Assembly (NCBI GenBank): GCA_023393115.1
Contig: JAEWMS010000024.1
Location: 9,637 to 73,636, forward strand
Length of the DNA stretch: 64,000 nt
Direction of reading: 5' to 3'
Source of the DNA: Bacillota bacterium
GTDB taxonomy: Bacteria > Bacillota > Clostridia > Acetivibrionales > DSM-1351
Under the pieces are notes generated by a model, which made no database searches, was not told the DNA's origin, and saw only the letters and a list, made by a program, of their open reading frames with translations. This document shows, in pieces, positions 8,639 through 15,817 of the stretch. How positions within the stretch are numbered: the first letter of the stretch is position 1; every line of letters begins with the position of its first letter. A program made the position numbers and the translations under genes.

Positions 8639-9508
8639 GTGCTCAGATCTTTTGAACCTATAATTGATAACAATAGTAAAATCATTATTATTGGCACAAT
8701 GCCCGGGGTAAAATCCCTTGAAAAGCAGGAATATTACGGGCATGAAAGAAATAGCTTTTGGAGGATAATCAGCTCTTTATTCGGTCATACGACAATTACA
8801 GAGTATAGTGAAAAAAAGACATTTCTCCTGGAGCATCATATAGCTTTATGGGATGTGTTAAAAGCATGCGAAAGAGAAGGTAGCCTTGACAGCAACATAA
8901 AAAATCCCATTCCTAATGATTTTGAAGCTCTTTTCAAAAAGCATCCCAATATAAAAGCCATTTACTTTAATGGTGACCCTGCGCAAAAACTGTTCAACAG
9001 GCTTGTTACAAAAAAAATGGGCAGGCTTGACATACCTCAGTACAGATTGCCTTCCACCAGCCCGGCAAATGCCATTCCCTTTGAACAGAAGCTAAAATAT
9101 TGGCAACTGGTGCTCTTAACACTGAAAGATCTGAGTGAAGGGGGACTAAAAGGCTTTGAAGCCTGTATTGAAAATTTCTCGGGATTAACTTATAAAGTTC
9201 ATATTGACTTTTACACTTTAACCGGCAGCTACAAAGCCACTGATAATGGCATACTAAAAACTGAGAAAGCATTATCCTTATCAGAGGAGGCTCTTATAGA
9301 GTTTATCCATAGACTCTTTGAAAACAGGGTGCTGTCATGGAAGGAAGAATATTCTGATTGTCATCAGTGTAAGGAAGGCACCCACTGGTTTTTAAGGTTG
9401 ACAATTGCAGACACTAGTTATATGTTTAGAGGAGAAAATTCGTTTCCAAGAAACTGGGAAGGAGTTTGCAGCAATATACAGAATCTGATTAAGGAGCCCT
9501 TTGGTTAA
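8639..9508 (+). CDS. DNA-deoxyinosine glycosylase with an extra C-terminal domain
   Basis: 289 residues from GTG 8639, preceded by GGAGGTGG. The first 165 residues carry the uracil-DNA glycosylase superfamily motifs in the hypoxanthine-removing subgroup: G19-T-M-P-G near the N-terminus, Y-Y-G-H-x-x-N-x-F-W (32-41) and LPSTSPAN (137-144). The enzyme would excise deaminated adenine from DNA. Residues 170-289 form a second domain with alternating beta pattern and a C-terminal N-W-x-x-(V/F)-C-x-x-I segment, as seen in small clostridial proteins of unknown function; it is not part of a minimal glycosylase. Confidence is high for the first domain only. Confidence 0.85.
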   Translation: MLRSFEPIIDNNSKIIIIGTMPGVKSLEKQEYYGHERNSFWRIISSLFGHTTITEYSEKKTFLLEHHIALWDVLKACEREGSLDSNIKNPIPNDFEALFKKHPNIKAIYFNGDPAQKLFNRLVTKKMGRLDIPQYRLPSTSPANAIPFEQKLKYWQLVLLTLKDLSEGGLKGFEACIENFSGLTYKVHIDFYTLTGSYKATDNGILKTEKALSLSEEALIEFIHRLFENRVLSWKEEYSDCHQCKEGTHWFLRLTIADTSYMFRGENSFPRNWEGVCSNIQNLIKEPFG

Positions 9509-9549
9509 TAAAGACAGAAATATATTGGAGATTATTGAGGGAGGTACAT

Positions 9550-10056
9550 ATGAATAGGCTAATTGACACAGCAATTAACGGATTTAAGCTCCGATTTGCA
9601 GATGAAAATGATACGGCCCTGATACTGGGATTCATTAAAGAACTGGCCCAATATGAAAAATTACTGGATCAGGTGGTTGCTACTGAAGAAACACTTAGAG
9701 AAGCTCTATTTTCAAAGCGGGCAGCCGAGGTGATTATTGGGGAATATGAGGGAGTTCCGGTGGGGTTTGCATTGTTTTTCCATAACTTTTCAACTTTTTT
9801 GGGACAGGCTGGATTGTATCTTGAGGATTTGTATATTAAGCCCGAAATGAGGGGCAAGGGTCTGGGAAAGACTATGCTTTCATTCCTTGCCGGGCTTGCT
9901 TTGGAAAGAAACTGCGGGCGTCTCGAATGGTGGGTACTTGACTGGAATGAACCATCAATACAGTTTTATAAGAAGCTGGGTGCTGTTCCAATGGATGAAT
10001 GGACAGTTTTCAGAGTTAGCGGAGAAACCCTTAAAGAGTTAGGAGAAAAGTTCTGA
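9550..10056 (+). CDS. GNAT family N-acetyltransferase
   Basis: 168 residues from ATG 9550 (GAGGGAGGT upstream). The acetyl-CoA binding motif A is clear: DLYIKPEMRGKGLGKTML, followed by the NCGRLEWWVLDWNEPSIQFY segment characteristic of diamine/spermidine-type acetyltransferases. Substrate is not certain, but this subgroup often acetylates polyamines, thialysine or related amines. Its stop overlaps the start of the next gene by one base, so both are probably co-translated. Confidence 0.9.
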   Translation: MNRLIDTAINGFKLRFADENDTALILGFIKELAQYEKLLDQVVATEETLREALFSKRAAEVIIGEYEGVPVGFALFFHNFSTFLGQAGLYLEDLYIKPEMRGKGLGKTMLSFLAGLALERNCGRLEWWVLDWNEPSIQFYKKLGAVPMDEWTVFRVSGETLKELGEKF

Positions 10057-10397
10057 TGAACATTCAGATTTTTGGTGCCAAAGGTTTCGAAACCCAGAAG
10101 GCAGAAAGGTATTTCAAAGAGAGAAAAATAAGCTATCAATATATAGATTTGTTCAAATACGGACTCAGCAAGGGCGAATTTGACAGCGTTAAGGCTGCAG
10201 TGGGCCTTAAAGCCCTGATTAATGAAAACAGTAAGGAGTATGAGCGCTTGAACATGCGTAATCTTGGGGTTGGAAAGGTTGCGGAGGAAGTACTTTTCAA
10301 GACCCCCAAGCTTTATAATTCACCAATTGTAAGAAACGGTAGAAAGGCCACAGTGGGCTATCAACCGGACATCTGGAAAACCTGGGAGCAGGGATAA
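10056..10397 (+). CDS. ArsC/Spx-family thioredoxin-fold protein without active-site cysteines
   Basis: 113 residues with the arsenate-reductase/Spx fold: N-terminal beta-loop-helix, YQYIDLFKYGLSKGE, then the cis-proline region L-Y-N-S-P-I-V-R and a C-terminal G-Y-x-P-D-I-W. In active relatives the first loop is C-x-x-C-K-K-A; here it is G-F-E-T-Q-K-A, so both cysteines are absent and there is no cysteine at all. It is therefore unlikely to be a reductase. Related cysteine-free members are uncharacterised. Overlaps the GNAT gene by one base. Confidence 0.8.
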   Translation: MNIQIFGAKGFETQKAERYFKERKISYQYIDLFKYGLSKGEFDSVKAAVGLKALINENSKEYERLNMRNLGVGKVAEEVLFKTPKLYNSPIVRNGRKATVGYQPDIWKTWEQG

Positions 10398-10416
10398 ATT
10401 AAGGTCGGAGGATTGT

Positions 10417-10956
10417 ATGATTAAGAGAATACATATACTGGGCGCATCCGGATCGGGTACGTCCACCCTTGCAGAAGCTTTGGAAAAAGAACTGGGATTT
10501 CGGCATTTTGACACTGATAATTACTACTGGCTGCCTTCTGATCCGCCTTTTGCGAATAAACGACCAATTGAAGATAGAATAGAGCTGATAATGAATGATA
10601 TGTCCGGCGTTGACAAATGGACACTTTCGGGCTCGTTATGCGGCTGGGGAGATGTATTAATCCGGTATTTCGATTTGGTAGTATACTTGTGGATACCTAT
10701 GGAAATAAGGATACCGAGGCTAATTGATAGAGAAAAACTCAGATACGGAAAATAAGCAGTAGAAATAGGTGGAGCAAGGCACAATTCCATTAAGGAATTT
10801 ATTGAATGGGCATCACAGTATGATACGGGTGGGATGGATATAAGAAGCAGAGCCATGCACAGTGCCTGGCTGTCATCCCTGGAATGCCCTGTTTTACGAC
10901 TTGAAGGAGATCTGACCGTGGAGGAAAGGGTTAAGACGATAAAAGAATTATTATAA
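10417..10956 (+). pseudogene. P-loop kinase-like gene interrupted by an in-frame TAA
   Basis: From ATG 10417 the product starts IHILGASGSGTSTLAEALE, a Walker A P-loop, and continues in the topology-modulation/shikimate-kinase-like fold with DTDNYYW and LIDREKLRYGK. A TAA stops it at 10753-10755 after 112 residues. Reading through, the same frame continues with GGARHNSIKEFIEWASQYD up to a TAA at 10954-10956, which is the normal C-terminal part of this family (180 codons in total). One nonsense change thus explains the break, either a true recent mutation or a sequencing error. The gene follows the ArsC-like gene by 19 bp. Confidence 0.8.
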
Positions 10957-10978
10957 TATGACATTATTGTGTCATATT
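10955..10978. other. Short palindromic hairpin after the kinase pseudogene
   Basis: ATATGACA and TGTCATAT form a perfect 8-bp stem with a six-base loop at the end of the reading frame. It may be a weak terminator or an operator for the following gene. Confidence 0.4.
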
Positions 10979-11057
10979 TAGCTCGGTATAATATCATTAT
11001 CAAGAACTTTAGAAGTGTTATAAGTTAAACACAATGACGATGGAGGATGATATTGAT

Positions 11058-11699
11058 ATGTCGGAGAAGTTTGATTTTAAAAAGGAGTATAAGGATCTGT
11101 ACCTTCCAAAAGAAATTCCTCAGCTAATCCAGGTCCCATCTATGAATTTCATATGCGTTAACGGGGCTGGTGATCCAAATGGCAGCGAATATCAAAAGGC
11201 TGTTTCAATTCTATACGGTCTTACATTTACAATTAAAATGTCAAAAATGAGCGGGTCTCAGCCAGAAGGATATTTTGAGTATGTGGTTCCACCTCTGGAA
11301 GGACTTTGGTGGTACGAGGACGGCACTTTTGACTTCATAAAGCGTGATAACTGGCTCTGGACAGCAATGATCAGACAGCCTGACTTTGTAACTACCGAGG
11401 TGTTTGACTGGGCTGTCCATATTTGTAAGAAGAAAAAGCCTGAGCTCGATGTGACTCAGGCAAGATTTGAAACCTTTGAGGAGGGTCTTTGCGTTCAGAT
11501 GCTTCACAGGGGCCCTTACGCAACAGAGCCTCAAACTGTTGAAATAATGAAAAAATATATGGAGCAGAATGGCTTGCTGGATGAAACAGGCTTACTACGG
11601 AAGCATCATGAGATTTATCTGCAGGATCCCAGAAAAACTGCCCCTGACAGGCTTAAAACAGTTTTAAGGCATCCTGTTAAAAGATTTTCAGCGGAATAA
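11058..11699 (+). CDS. GyrI-like small-molecule binding domain protein
   Basis: 213 residues from ATG 11058, preceded by GGAGG at 11042-11046. The sequence matches stand-alone GyrI-like proteins: MSEKFDFKKEYKDLYLPK, the GAGDPNGSEYQKAVSILYGL segment, and GLCVQMLHRGPYATEPQTV, the hallmark strand-turn of the effector-binding SHS2 fold. Such domains bind cationic or amphipathic compounds or confer resistance to gyrase-directed compounds. The substrate is unknown. The 3' end overlaps a convergent gene by 12 bp. Confidence 0.85.
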   Translation: MSEKFDFKKEYKDLYLPKEIPQLIQVPSMNFICVNGAGDPNGSEYQKAVSILYGLTFTIKMSKMSGSQPEGYFEYVVPPLEGLWWYEDGTFDFIKRDNWLWTAMIRQPDFVTTEVFDWAVHICKKKKPELDVTQARFETFEEGLCVQMLHRGPYATEPQTVEIMKKYMEQNGLLDETGLLRKHHEIYLQDPRKTAPDRLKTVLRHPVKRFSAE

Positions 11700-12287
11700 A
11701 ACCTGCGTTATCCATACCAGATTATTCACACCCTGAAGGCTTGAATATACAGAAATACTTATGTCGAGAAACAAAAAAATAAATGCCGAATAGAATATCT
11801 TTTCTCTGGTTCTGACAGGGATTGACCATAAAAAATTTATCAGCCTGGGGTGAATAATGTAAACCAGAAACAGAGACATAATACCCCATATTATTGTATT
11901 TCTCAGGCAAATATACCCCATGATATTACCAAAATTACCACTGTAATCCCATAAACGTTTTTGCATTAATTGACTTAGAAGAATACCTGCAAATAGTTCA
12001 ACCAAAGAGGTAATCAGAGAAGCACCAATAAAAAGTAAAAAGGGATGGGCCTTTATTCGGTTTAAAATATATACAACCGAAATTGAGCCTAATCCGTAGA
12101 CTGCACAGAGAGGGCCTATAAGGAACCCTCTTTTTACTATGTGTCCGTGGTATATGGACATATAAATGGTTTCAGCCAGCCAACCGGTGAACGAATATAC
12201 TAGAAAACAAATAAACAGATTTATTATTCTTTCACTAAATAAGGATTTGCCGGATAATTCACTTCTGCTCTTAACTACAAGGTTCAT
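11688..12287 (-). CDS. CmpB-type putative ABC-transporter membrane protein
   Basis: 199 residues with five hydrophobic segments. The start of the domain, INLFICFLVYSFTGWLAETI, and KRGFLIGPLCAVYGLG are the conserved parts of the putative ABC-transporter type IV (CmpB) family common in Firmicutes. No partner ATPase gene lies nearby, so the transporter label is inherited and weakly supported. The ATG at 12287 follows CAGGAGGTT on the minus strand. Confidence 0.85.
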   Translation of the reverse strand: MNLVVKSRSELSGKSLFSERIINLFICFLVYSFTGWLAETIYMSIYHGHIVKRGFLIGPLCAVYGLGSISVVYILNRIKAHPFLLFIGASLITSLVELFAGILLSQLMQKRLWDYSGNFGNIMGYICLRNTIIWGIMSLFLVYIIHPRLINFLWSIPVRTREKIFYSAFIFLFLDISISVYSSLQGVNNLVWITQVLFR

Positions 12288-12449
12288 AGCTGAAGCAACC
12301 TCCTGAAATGGTACCTTATATAAGTATATTCAAAAGCACTTAAAAAATTGAAAGTTCTATGTAAGTTGACATCCCAAGCTTGCTTTGATAATATCTCACT
12401 ATCTACCCGAGCTTTAAAAGCTATTTAACAAAAATCAGGAAGTGACCTT

Positions 12450-13193
12450 GTGAAAACAAACAGCAGTAACCTTAAGCAATGTAAAATAATCTTGGGCGGC
12501 AGAGAGCTTTCATACACCCTAAGGAAAAGCAGCAGAAAAAGTATTGGCATTTCAATTGATAAAACGGGAAACATAACCGTCGTAGTACCAAACAGAGTAT
12601 CTGAGGCTTCTGTAAATGATGTCCTGAGAAAAAAGTCAGCCTGGATAATAGAAAAACTGACTGACATAGAAGCCACAGCCGAAACATCCAGCCCGAAGGG
12701 CTTCAATCAGGGTGAAAGCTATCCTTACCTTGGGAAAATGTATACTCTGAAGCTTATTGAGGATATACAGCTGAAAAGACCTAGCGTCAGGTTAGGGCAG
12801 GATAGTCTGGAGATTTACTATAAGGCCCCGAAAGAGCCGGCAGTTCTTCGGGATACGTTAAAGCAGTGGTATGTTTCACAATTTATCCGGTTGCTCGAAG
12901 AGAGAGTCGGGTTTTACTCCAAACTTGTTGGTGTTGTACCCGGAAGGATAACCATACGGGAACAAAAAACTCGCTGGGGTAGCTGCAGTTCAAAGGGAAA
13001 TCTCAATTTTAACTGGAAGCTGATACTTGCTCCTGCCGAGGTGATGGATTATGTAGTTGTTCACGAGCTATGTCACATGAAGGAATTAAATCACTCATGG
13101 AAATTCTGGACTCTTGTTGAGAACATCTGTCCAAAATATAAGGAATACAGAAAATGGCTGAAGGAAAATGGAAGTCAGCTTAATATTGATTAA
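12450..13193 (+). CDS. YgjP-type metal-dependent hydrolase (M48-like, DUF45)
   Basis: 247 residues from GTG 12450 with CAGGAAGTG upstream. The zinc-peptidase signature HELCH (205-209) with N-H-S-x-x-F-W following (H215 as third ligand) and the upstream T-R-W-G-S-C block define the YgjP/SprT-like metallopeptidase family. The N-terminal 120 residues are beta-rich as usual. Biological substrate is unknown; in some bacteria these genes sit near type I restriction systems, but not here. Confidence 0.9.
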   Translation: MKTNSSNLKQCKIILGGRELSYTLRKSSRKSIGISIDKTGNITVVVPNRVSEASVNDVLRKKSAWIIEKLTDIEATAETSSPKGFNQGESYPYLGKMYTLKLIEDIQLKRPSVRLGQDSLEIYYKAPKEPAVLRDTLKQWYVSQFIRLLEERVGFYSKLVGVVPGRITIREQKTRWGSCSSKGNLNFNWKLILAPAEVMDYVVVHELCHMKELNHSWKFWTLVENICPKYKEYRKWLKENGSQLNID

Positions 13194-13384
13194 CGAAAAA
13201 TCTCTTAATGAATAATCAAAACTGTGTAAAAGTGTTGAAAATAGTCGGTATATTATATAAAAATGTACATTGCTATCTATTCGGAGAAGTACTATACTGT
13301 TCTCTATATAAAAAATATTAGCTGCTTTATTCACAGTTAAAGTTCAATAGTTTTTGTATTATTAAATAATATTGGGAGGTCAAT

Positions 13385-14467
13385 ATGATTTACAAAAAGT
13401 ACGGAAAAACCGGTAAAGACATTTCTGTAATTGGTTTTGGAGGAATGAGATTCCCCAAAGATGGAGATACCTACAACTATGACAAATGTGCTGAAATAGT
13501 TGTTAAGGCCAATGAACTCGGTGTCAATTATTTCGATACAGCACCAACCTATAATGATGAACACAGTGAACAAATAATGGGCCATGCTTTTAAAAATATG
13601 AAAAATCCATTCTATGTTTCCACCAAGAGCAGCCAGAAGGATGGCTCCAAACTCAGAGCCCAGCTGGAGCTTTCACTGAAAAGAATGAACCTTGAAAAAA
13701 TTGATTTTTTTCATATCTGGTGCATTCTCAATATGGACGACTACAGGAGCAGAATGGTTAAGGGTGGAGCCTACGAAACAGTACTGAAGGCAAAGGAAGA
13801 GGGGCTTATAGAGCATATTGTTTTCTCAACCCATTGCAACGGTGATGAAATTGAGACAATTGTAAATGAAGATTGCTTTGAAGGCATGACGGTGGGCTAC
13901 AATATTTTGAACTTCCCGTTCAGACAGAAAGGCTTACAGGCTGCTTACAAGAAGGGGCTTGGGGTGGCTACCATGAATCCTCTGGGTGGTGGTCTTATTC
14001 CTCAAAAAGCAGATTATTTTGATTTTATAAGAAGCAGTGATGACGATACTGTTGTGGACGCTGCATTGAGATTTAATGCATCCCATGATGAAATAACCAC
14101 CGTTTTAGCTGGCATGAGCAGTGTTGAAGAGGTGGTTCAGAACTGTCATATAGGGGATAATCTGAATAAATTTGATGATAAAAAGCTTAAAGAAATAGAA
14201 GGTAAACTCTTTAACTCAATGGATAAGCTTTGTACCGGCTGCCGATACTGTGAACACTGTCCAAAGAAAATACCTGTTTCGAAATATATGCTTTCATATA
14301 ACAACAAGATACTTCAGAATGAACAGGAGGTTCTCAATAACTTAAAATGGCACTGGGGTATTGAGAGCAAGGGTGTTAAGGATTGTATTGAATGCGGTAT
14401 ATGCGAAAGTAAATGCACACAGCATCTTCCAATAATCAACAGACTCAAGGAAATAGGAACTTTTTAA
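13385..14467 (+). CDS. Aldo/keto reductase with C-terminal 4Fe-4S ferredoxin domain
   Basis: 360 residues. The aldo/keto reductase barrel begins with M-I-Y-K-K-Y-G-K-T-G-K and shows the catalytic Asp-Tyr-Lys-His set in FDTAPTYND, VSTKS and FFHIWC. The last 85 residues hold two cysteine clusters, CTGCRYCEHCP and CIECGICESKC, ligands for two 4Fe-4S clusters. This ferredoxin-fused subgroup is widespread in anaerobes, but its physiological reaction is mostly unknown. Start ATG 13385 has GGGAGGTC upstream. It appears monocistronic; a hairpin (14507-14530) follows. Confidence 0.9.
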   Translation: MIYKKYGKTGKDISVIGFGGMRFPKDGDTYNYDKCAEIVVKANELGVNYFDTAPTYNDEHSEQIMGHAFKNMKNPFYVSTKSSQKDGSKLRAQLELSLKRMNLEKIDFFHIWCILNMDDYRSRMVKGGAYETVLKAKEEGLIEHIVFSTHCNGDEIETIVNEDCFEGMTVGYNILNFPFRQKGLQAAYKKGLGVATMNPLGGGLIPQKADYFDFIRSSDDDTVVDAALRFNASHDEITTVLAGMSSVEEVVQNCHIGDNLNKFDDKKLKEIEGKLFNSMDKLCTGCRYCEHCPKKIPVSKYMLSYNNKILQNEQEVLNNLKWHWGIESKGVKDCIECGICESKCTQHLPIINRLKEIGTF

Positions 14468-15060
14468 TGCAGTGAATGATGAAAATTGAAGAGTGAAGAG
14501 TTAATGTAGGCTTGCTGGCAGCAAGCCTATAATTTATGTAATTGGAAATATAAGGTTTATTTAGTAAATGATTGGCGAAGCCAATCAACAATAACTATTC
14601 ACCTTTCACTTTAACTTATTCACTTAAAATAGGGTTATATATACTTTGTATTAATAAAGTGAAAATCACAGCACAAAATACCGTGCACAGCTCTGGATGT
14701 CCATACTTACTGACGGTCTCAAAATACACACAGCTTTTTAAATTAAAATGGATTTCCTTATTATTGTAGATAAGTAGACCCTTCTCACTTCCATACTTTT
14801 GAATACATACTGATTTTAATCCCTTAAACTTGGTCTCAGAGTAACTCATTATCAAAAAATCCCCAAATTAAAAAATATTTCAGCTGTTTTAAATTATAAC
14901 AACATTGGTGAAAAACTTCCACTTCAACCAATCACTAATCACACTAACAATATAACTTCCAACCTCCAACCTCCAACTTCTAACTTCCTACTTCTAACTT
15001 CCTACTTCTAACCTCTAAATGCCTTATCTATAATATTTTTCTGGAATTGTATCTCTATAT
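14468..15060. other. Gene-poor intergenic segment with repeats
   Basis: Holds a GAAGAGTGAAGAGT-type minisatellite (14466-14500), a stem AGGCTTGCT/AGCAAGCCT (14508-14529), and a nine-unit heptamer repeat. A possible minus-strand reading frame at 14616-14849 (MSYSETKFKGLK start) has no convincing ribosome binding site and I do not recognise it; it could be a decayed gene. Otherwise nothing supported. Confidence 0.5.
14956..15018. repeat. Degenerate heptanucleotide tandem repeat, nine units
   Basis: Nine consecutive 7-base units of the pattern YYTCYWA (CTTCCAA, CCTCCAA twice, CTTCTAA, CTTCCTA and so on) fill exactly 63 bp in an intergenic region. It is too short per unit and lacks spacers, so it is not CRISPR. 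Confidence 0.8.
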
Positions 15061-15065
15061 AAACA

Positions 15066-15095
15066 TTGATGGCGGTTTATACATGGTATTAAAAT
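15066..15095 (+). promoter_or_regulatory. Sigma-A type promoter of the hydCBA-like operon
   Basis: TTGATG (15066-15071), 18-base spacer, TAAAAT (15090-15095). It is the best promoter match before the NuoE-like gene and is followed 4 bases later by a Rex-like site. Confidence 0.6.
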
Positions 15096-15099
15096 GATT

Positions 15100-15117
15100 T
15101 TGATAAAAAAATAACAA
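15100..15117. promoter_or_regulatory. Rex-like operator 1
   Basis: TTGATAAAAAAATAACAA matches the Rex consensus TTGTTAANNNNTTAACAA except for one symmetrical position in each half-site. It begins 4 bases after the -10 box, so a bound repressor would cover the transcription start. Rex senses the NADH/NAD ratio and is known to control hydrogenase and fermentation genes in clostridia. Confidence 0.6.
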
Positions 15118-15170
15118 TCATTAAATTAAGGGTTCGGAATTGAAATTCCAGGTTTCAAGGAGGCGAAGAA

Positions 15171-15644
15171 ATGAACCATTCAAGATTTGAAATTGTGAGT
15201 GATATTTTAACCAAATATGATAATAACAAATCATATCTTATAGCAGTTTTACAGGAGATTCAGAACGAGTATAAATATTTGCCGGAGGATATATTGGAAT
15301 ATGTGGCTGAAAAGCTGGATATCAACCTTTCAAAAATATTTAGTGTTGCAACATTCTATGAAAACTTTTCACTTGTTCCCAAAGGAAAATATATAATAAA
15401 GGTTTGCGACGGCACTGCCTGTCATGTAAGAAAATCAATCCCAATATTAAATGCCATGAGAAAAGAACTCGGACTCAGTGACAGCAAGCATACCACCGAT
15501 GACATGTTGTTTACCGTTGAAACGGTATCCTGCCTCGGGGCGTGCGGACTTGCACCGGTTATTACAATAAATGATAAAGTGTATGCCAAAATGACACCTG
15601 ATTCAACAGTTGAAATAATTAGGACTTTAAGGAGTGACGGATAG
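15171..15644 (+). CDS. hydC: NuoE-like 2Fe-2S subunit of bifurcating hydrogenase
   Basis: 157 residues. After a helical N-terminal domain (to about 65) comes a thioredoxin-like 2Fe-2S domain with ligands C79, C84, C121 and C125 (motifs CDGTAC and CLGAC). It corresponds to the HydC/NuoE subunit of electron-bifurcating [FeFe] hydrogenases that pass electrons between NADH, ferredoxin and protons in the cytoplasm. RBS AAGGAGGCG precedes ATG 15171. HydB- and HydA-like genes follow, after a 173-bp structured gap unusual inside this operon. Confidence 0.93.
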   Translation: MNHSRFEIVSDILTKYDNNKSYLIAVLQEIQNEYKYLPEDILEYVAEKLDINLSKIFSVATFYENFSLVPKGKYIIKVCDGTACHVRKSIPILNAMRKELGLSDSKHTTDDMLFTVETVSCLGACGLAPVITINDKVYAKMTPDSTVEIIRTLRSDG

Positions 15645-15654
15645 TTTGAATTTA

Positions 15655-15708
15655 TGGCCGTGAAATATTCAAAATATTATTCCAAATATTTTGAAAGCGC
15701 ACATGGCC
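15655..15708 (+). other. Large imperfect hairpin between hydC and hydB
   Basis: TTCAAAATATT (15668-15678) and AAATATTTTGAA (15684-15695) form the upper stem; flanking ATGGCCGTG and CACATGGCC extend it. There is no T-run, so RNA processing or stability control seems more likely than termination. Confidence 0.5.
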
Positions 15709-15817
15709 AATTAACCTCCCATATTCGCCACATAGCGAATATGGGAGTGTACAAATTTCATTACATTTTGTAGCCACTATGTTGGCTCAAAGCCCTAAAG
15801 GGCTTTAGGAGGTTAAT
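15707..15817 (+). promoter_or_regulatory. Leader element, family A copy 1 (before hydB)
   Basis: In order: CCAATTAACCTCC (15707-15719); a 13-bp perfect hairpin CTCCCATATTCGC/GCGAATATGGGAG (15716-15747); ATTACATTTTGTAGCC (15760-15775); stem AGCCA/TGGCT; stem AAAGCCC/GGGCTTT; and GGAGGTTAAT (15808-15817) next to ATG. ATTAACCTCC is the exact 10-base complement of GGAGGTTAAT, and its last four bases are also needed for the first hairpin. Sequestering the ribosome binding site and forming the hairpin are therefore mutually exclusive. Confidence 0.65.

Noticed and set aside
14572..14769. Plus-strand 65-residue reading frame
   Set aside because: No ribosome binding site, AT-rich chance composition, and it is antisense to an equally doubtful minus-strand frame.
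14956..15018. Possible CRISPR-like array
   Set aside because: Units are contiguous 7-mers with no spacers, and there are no cas genes in the window.
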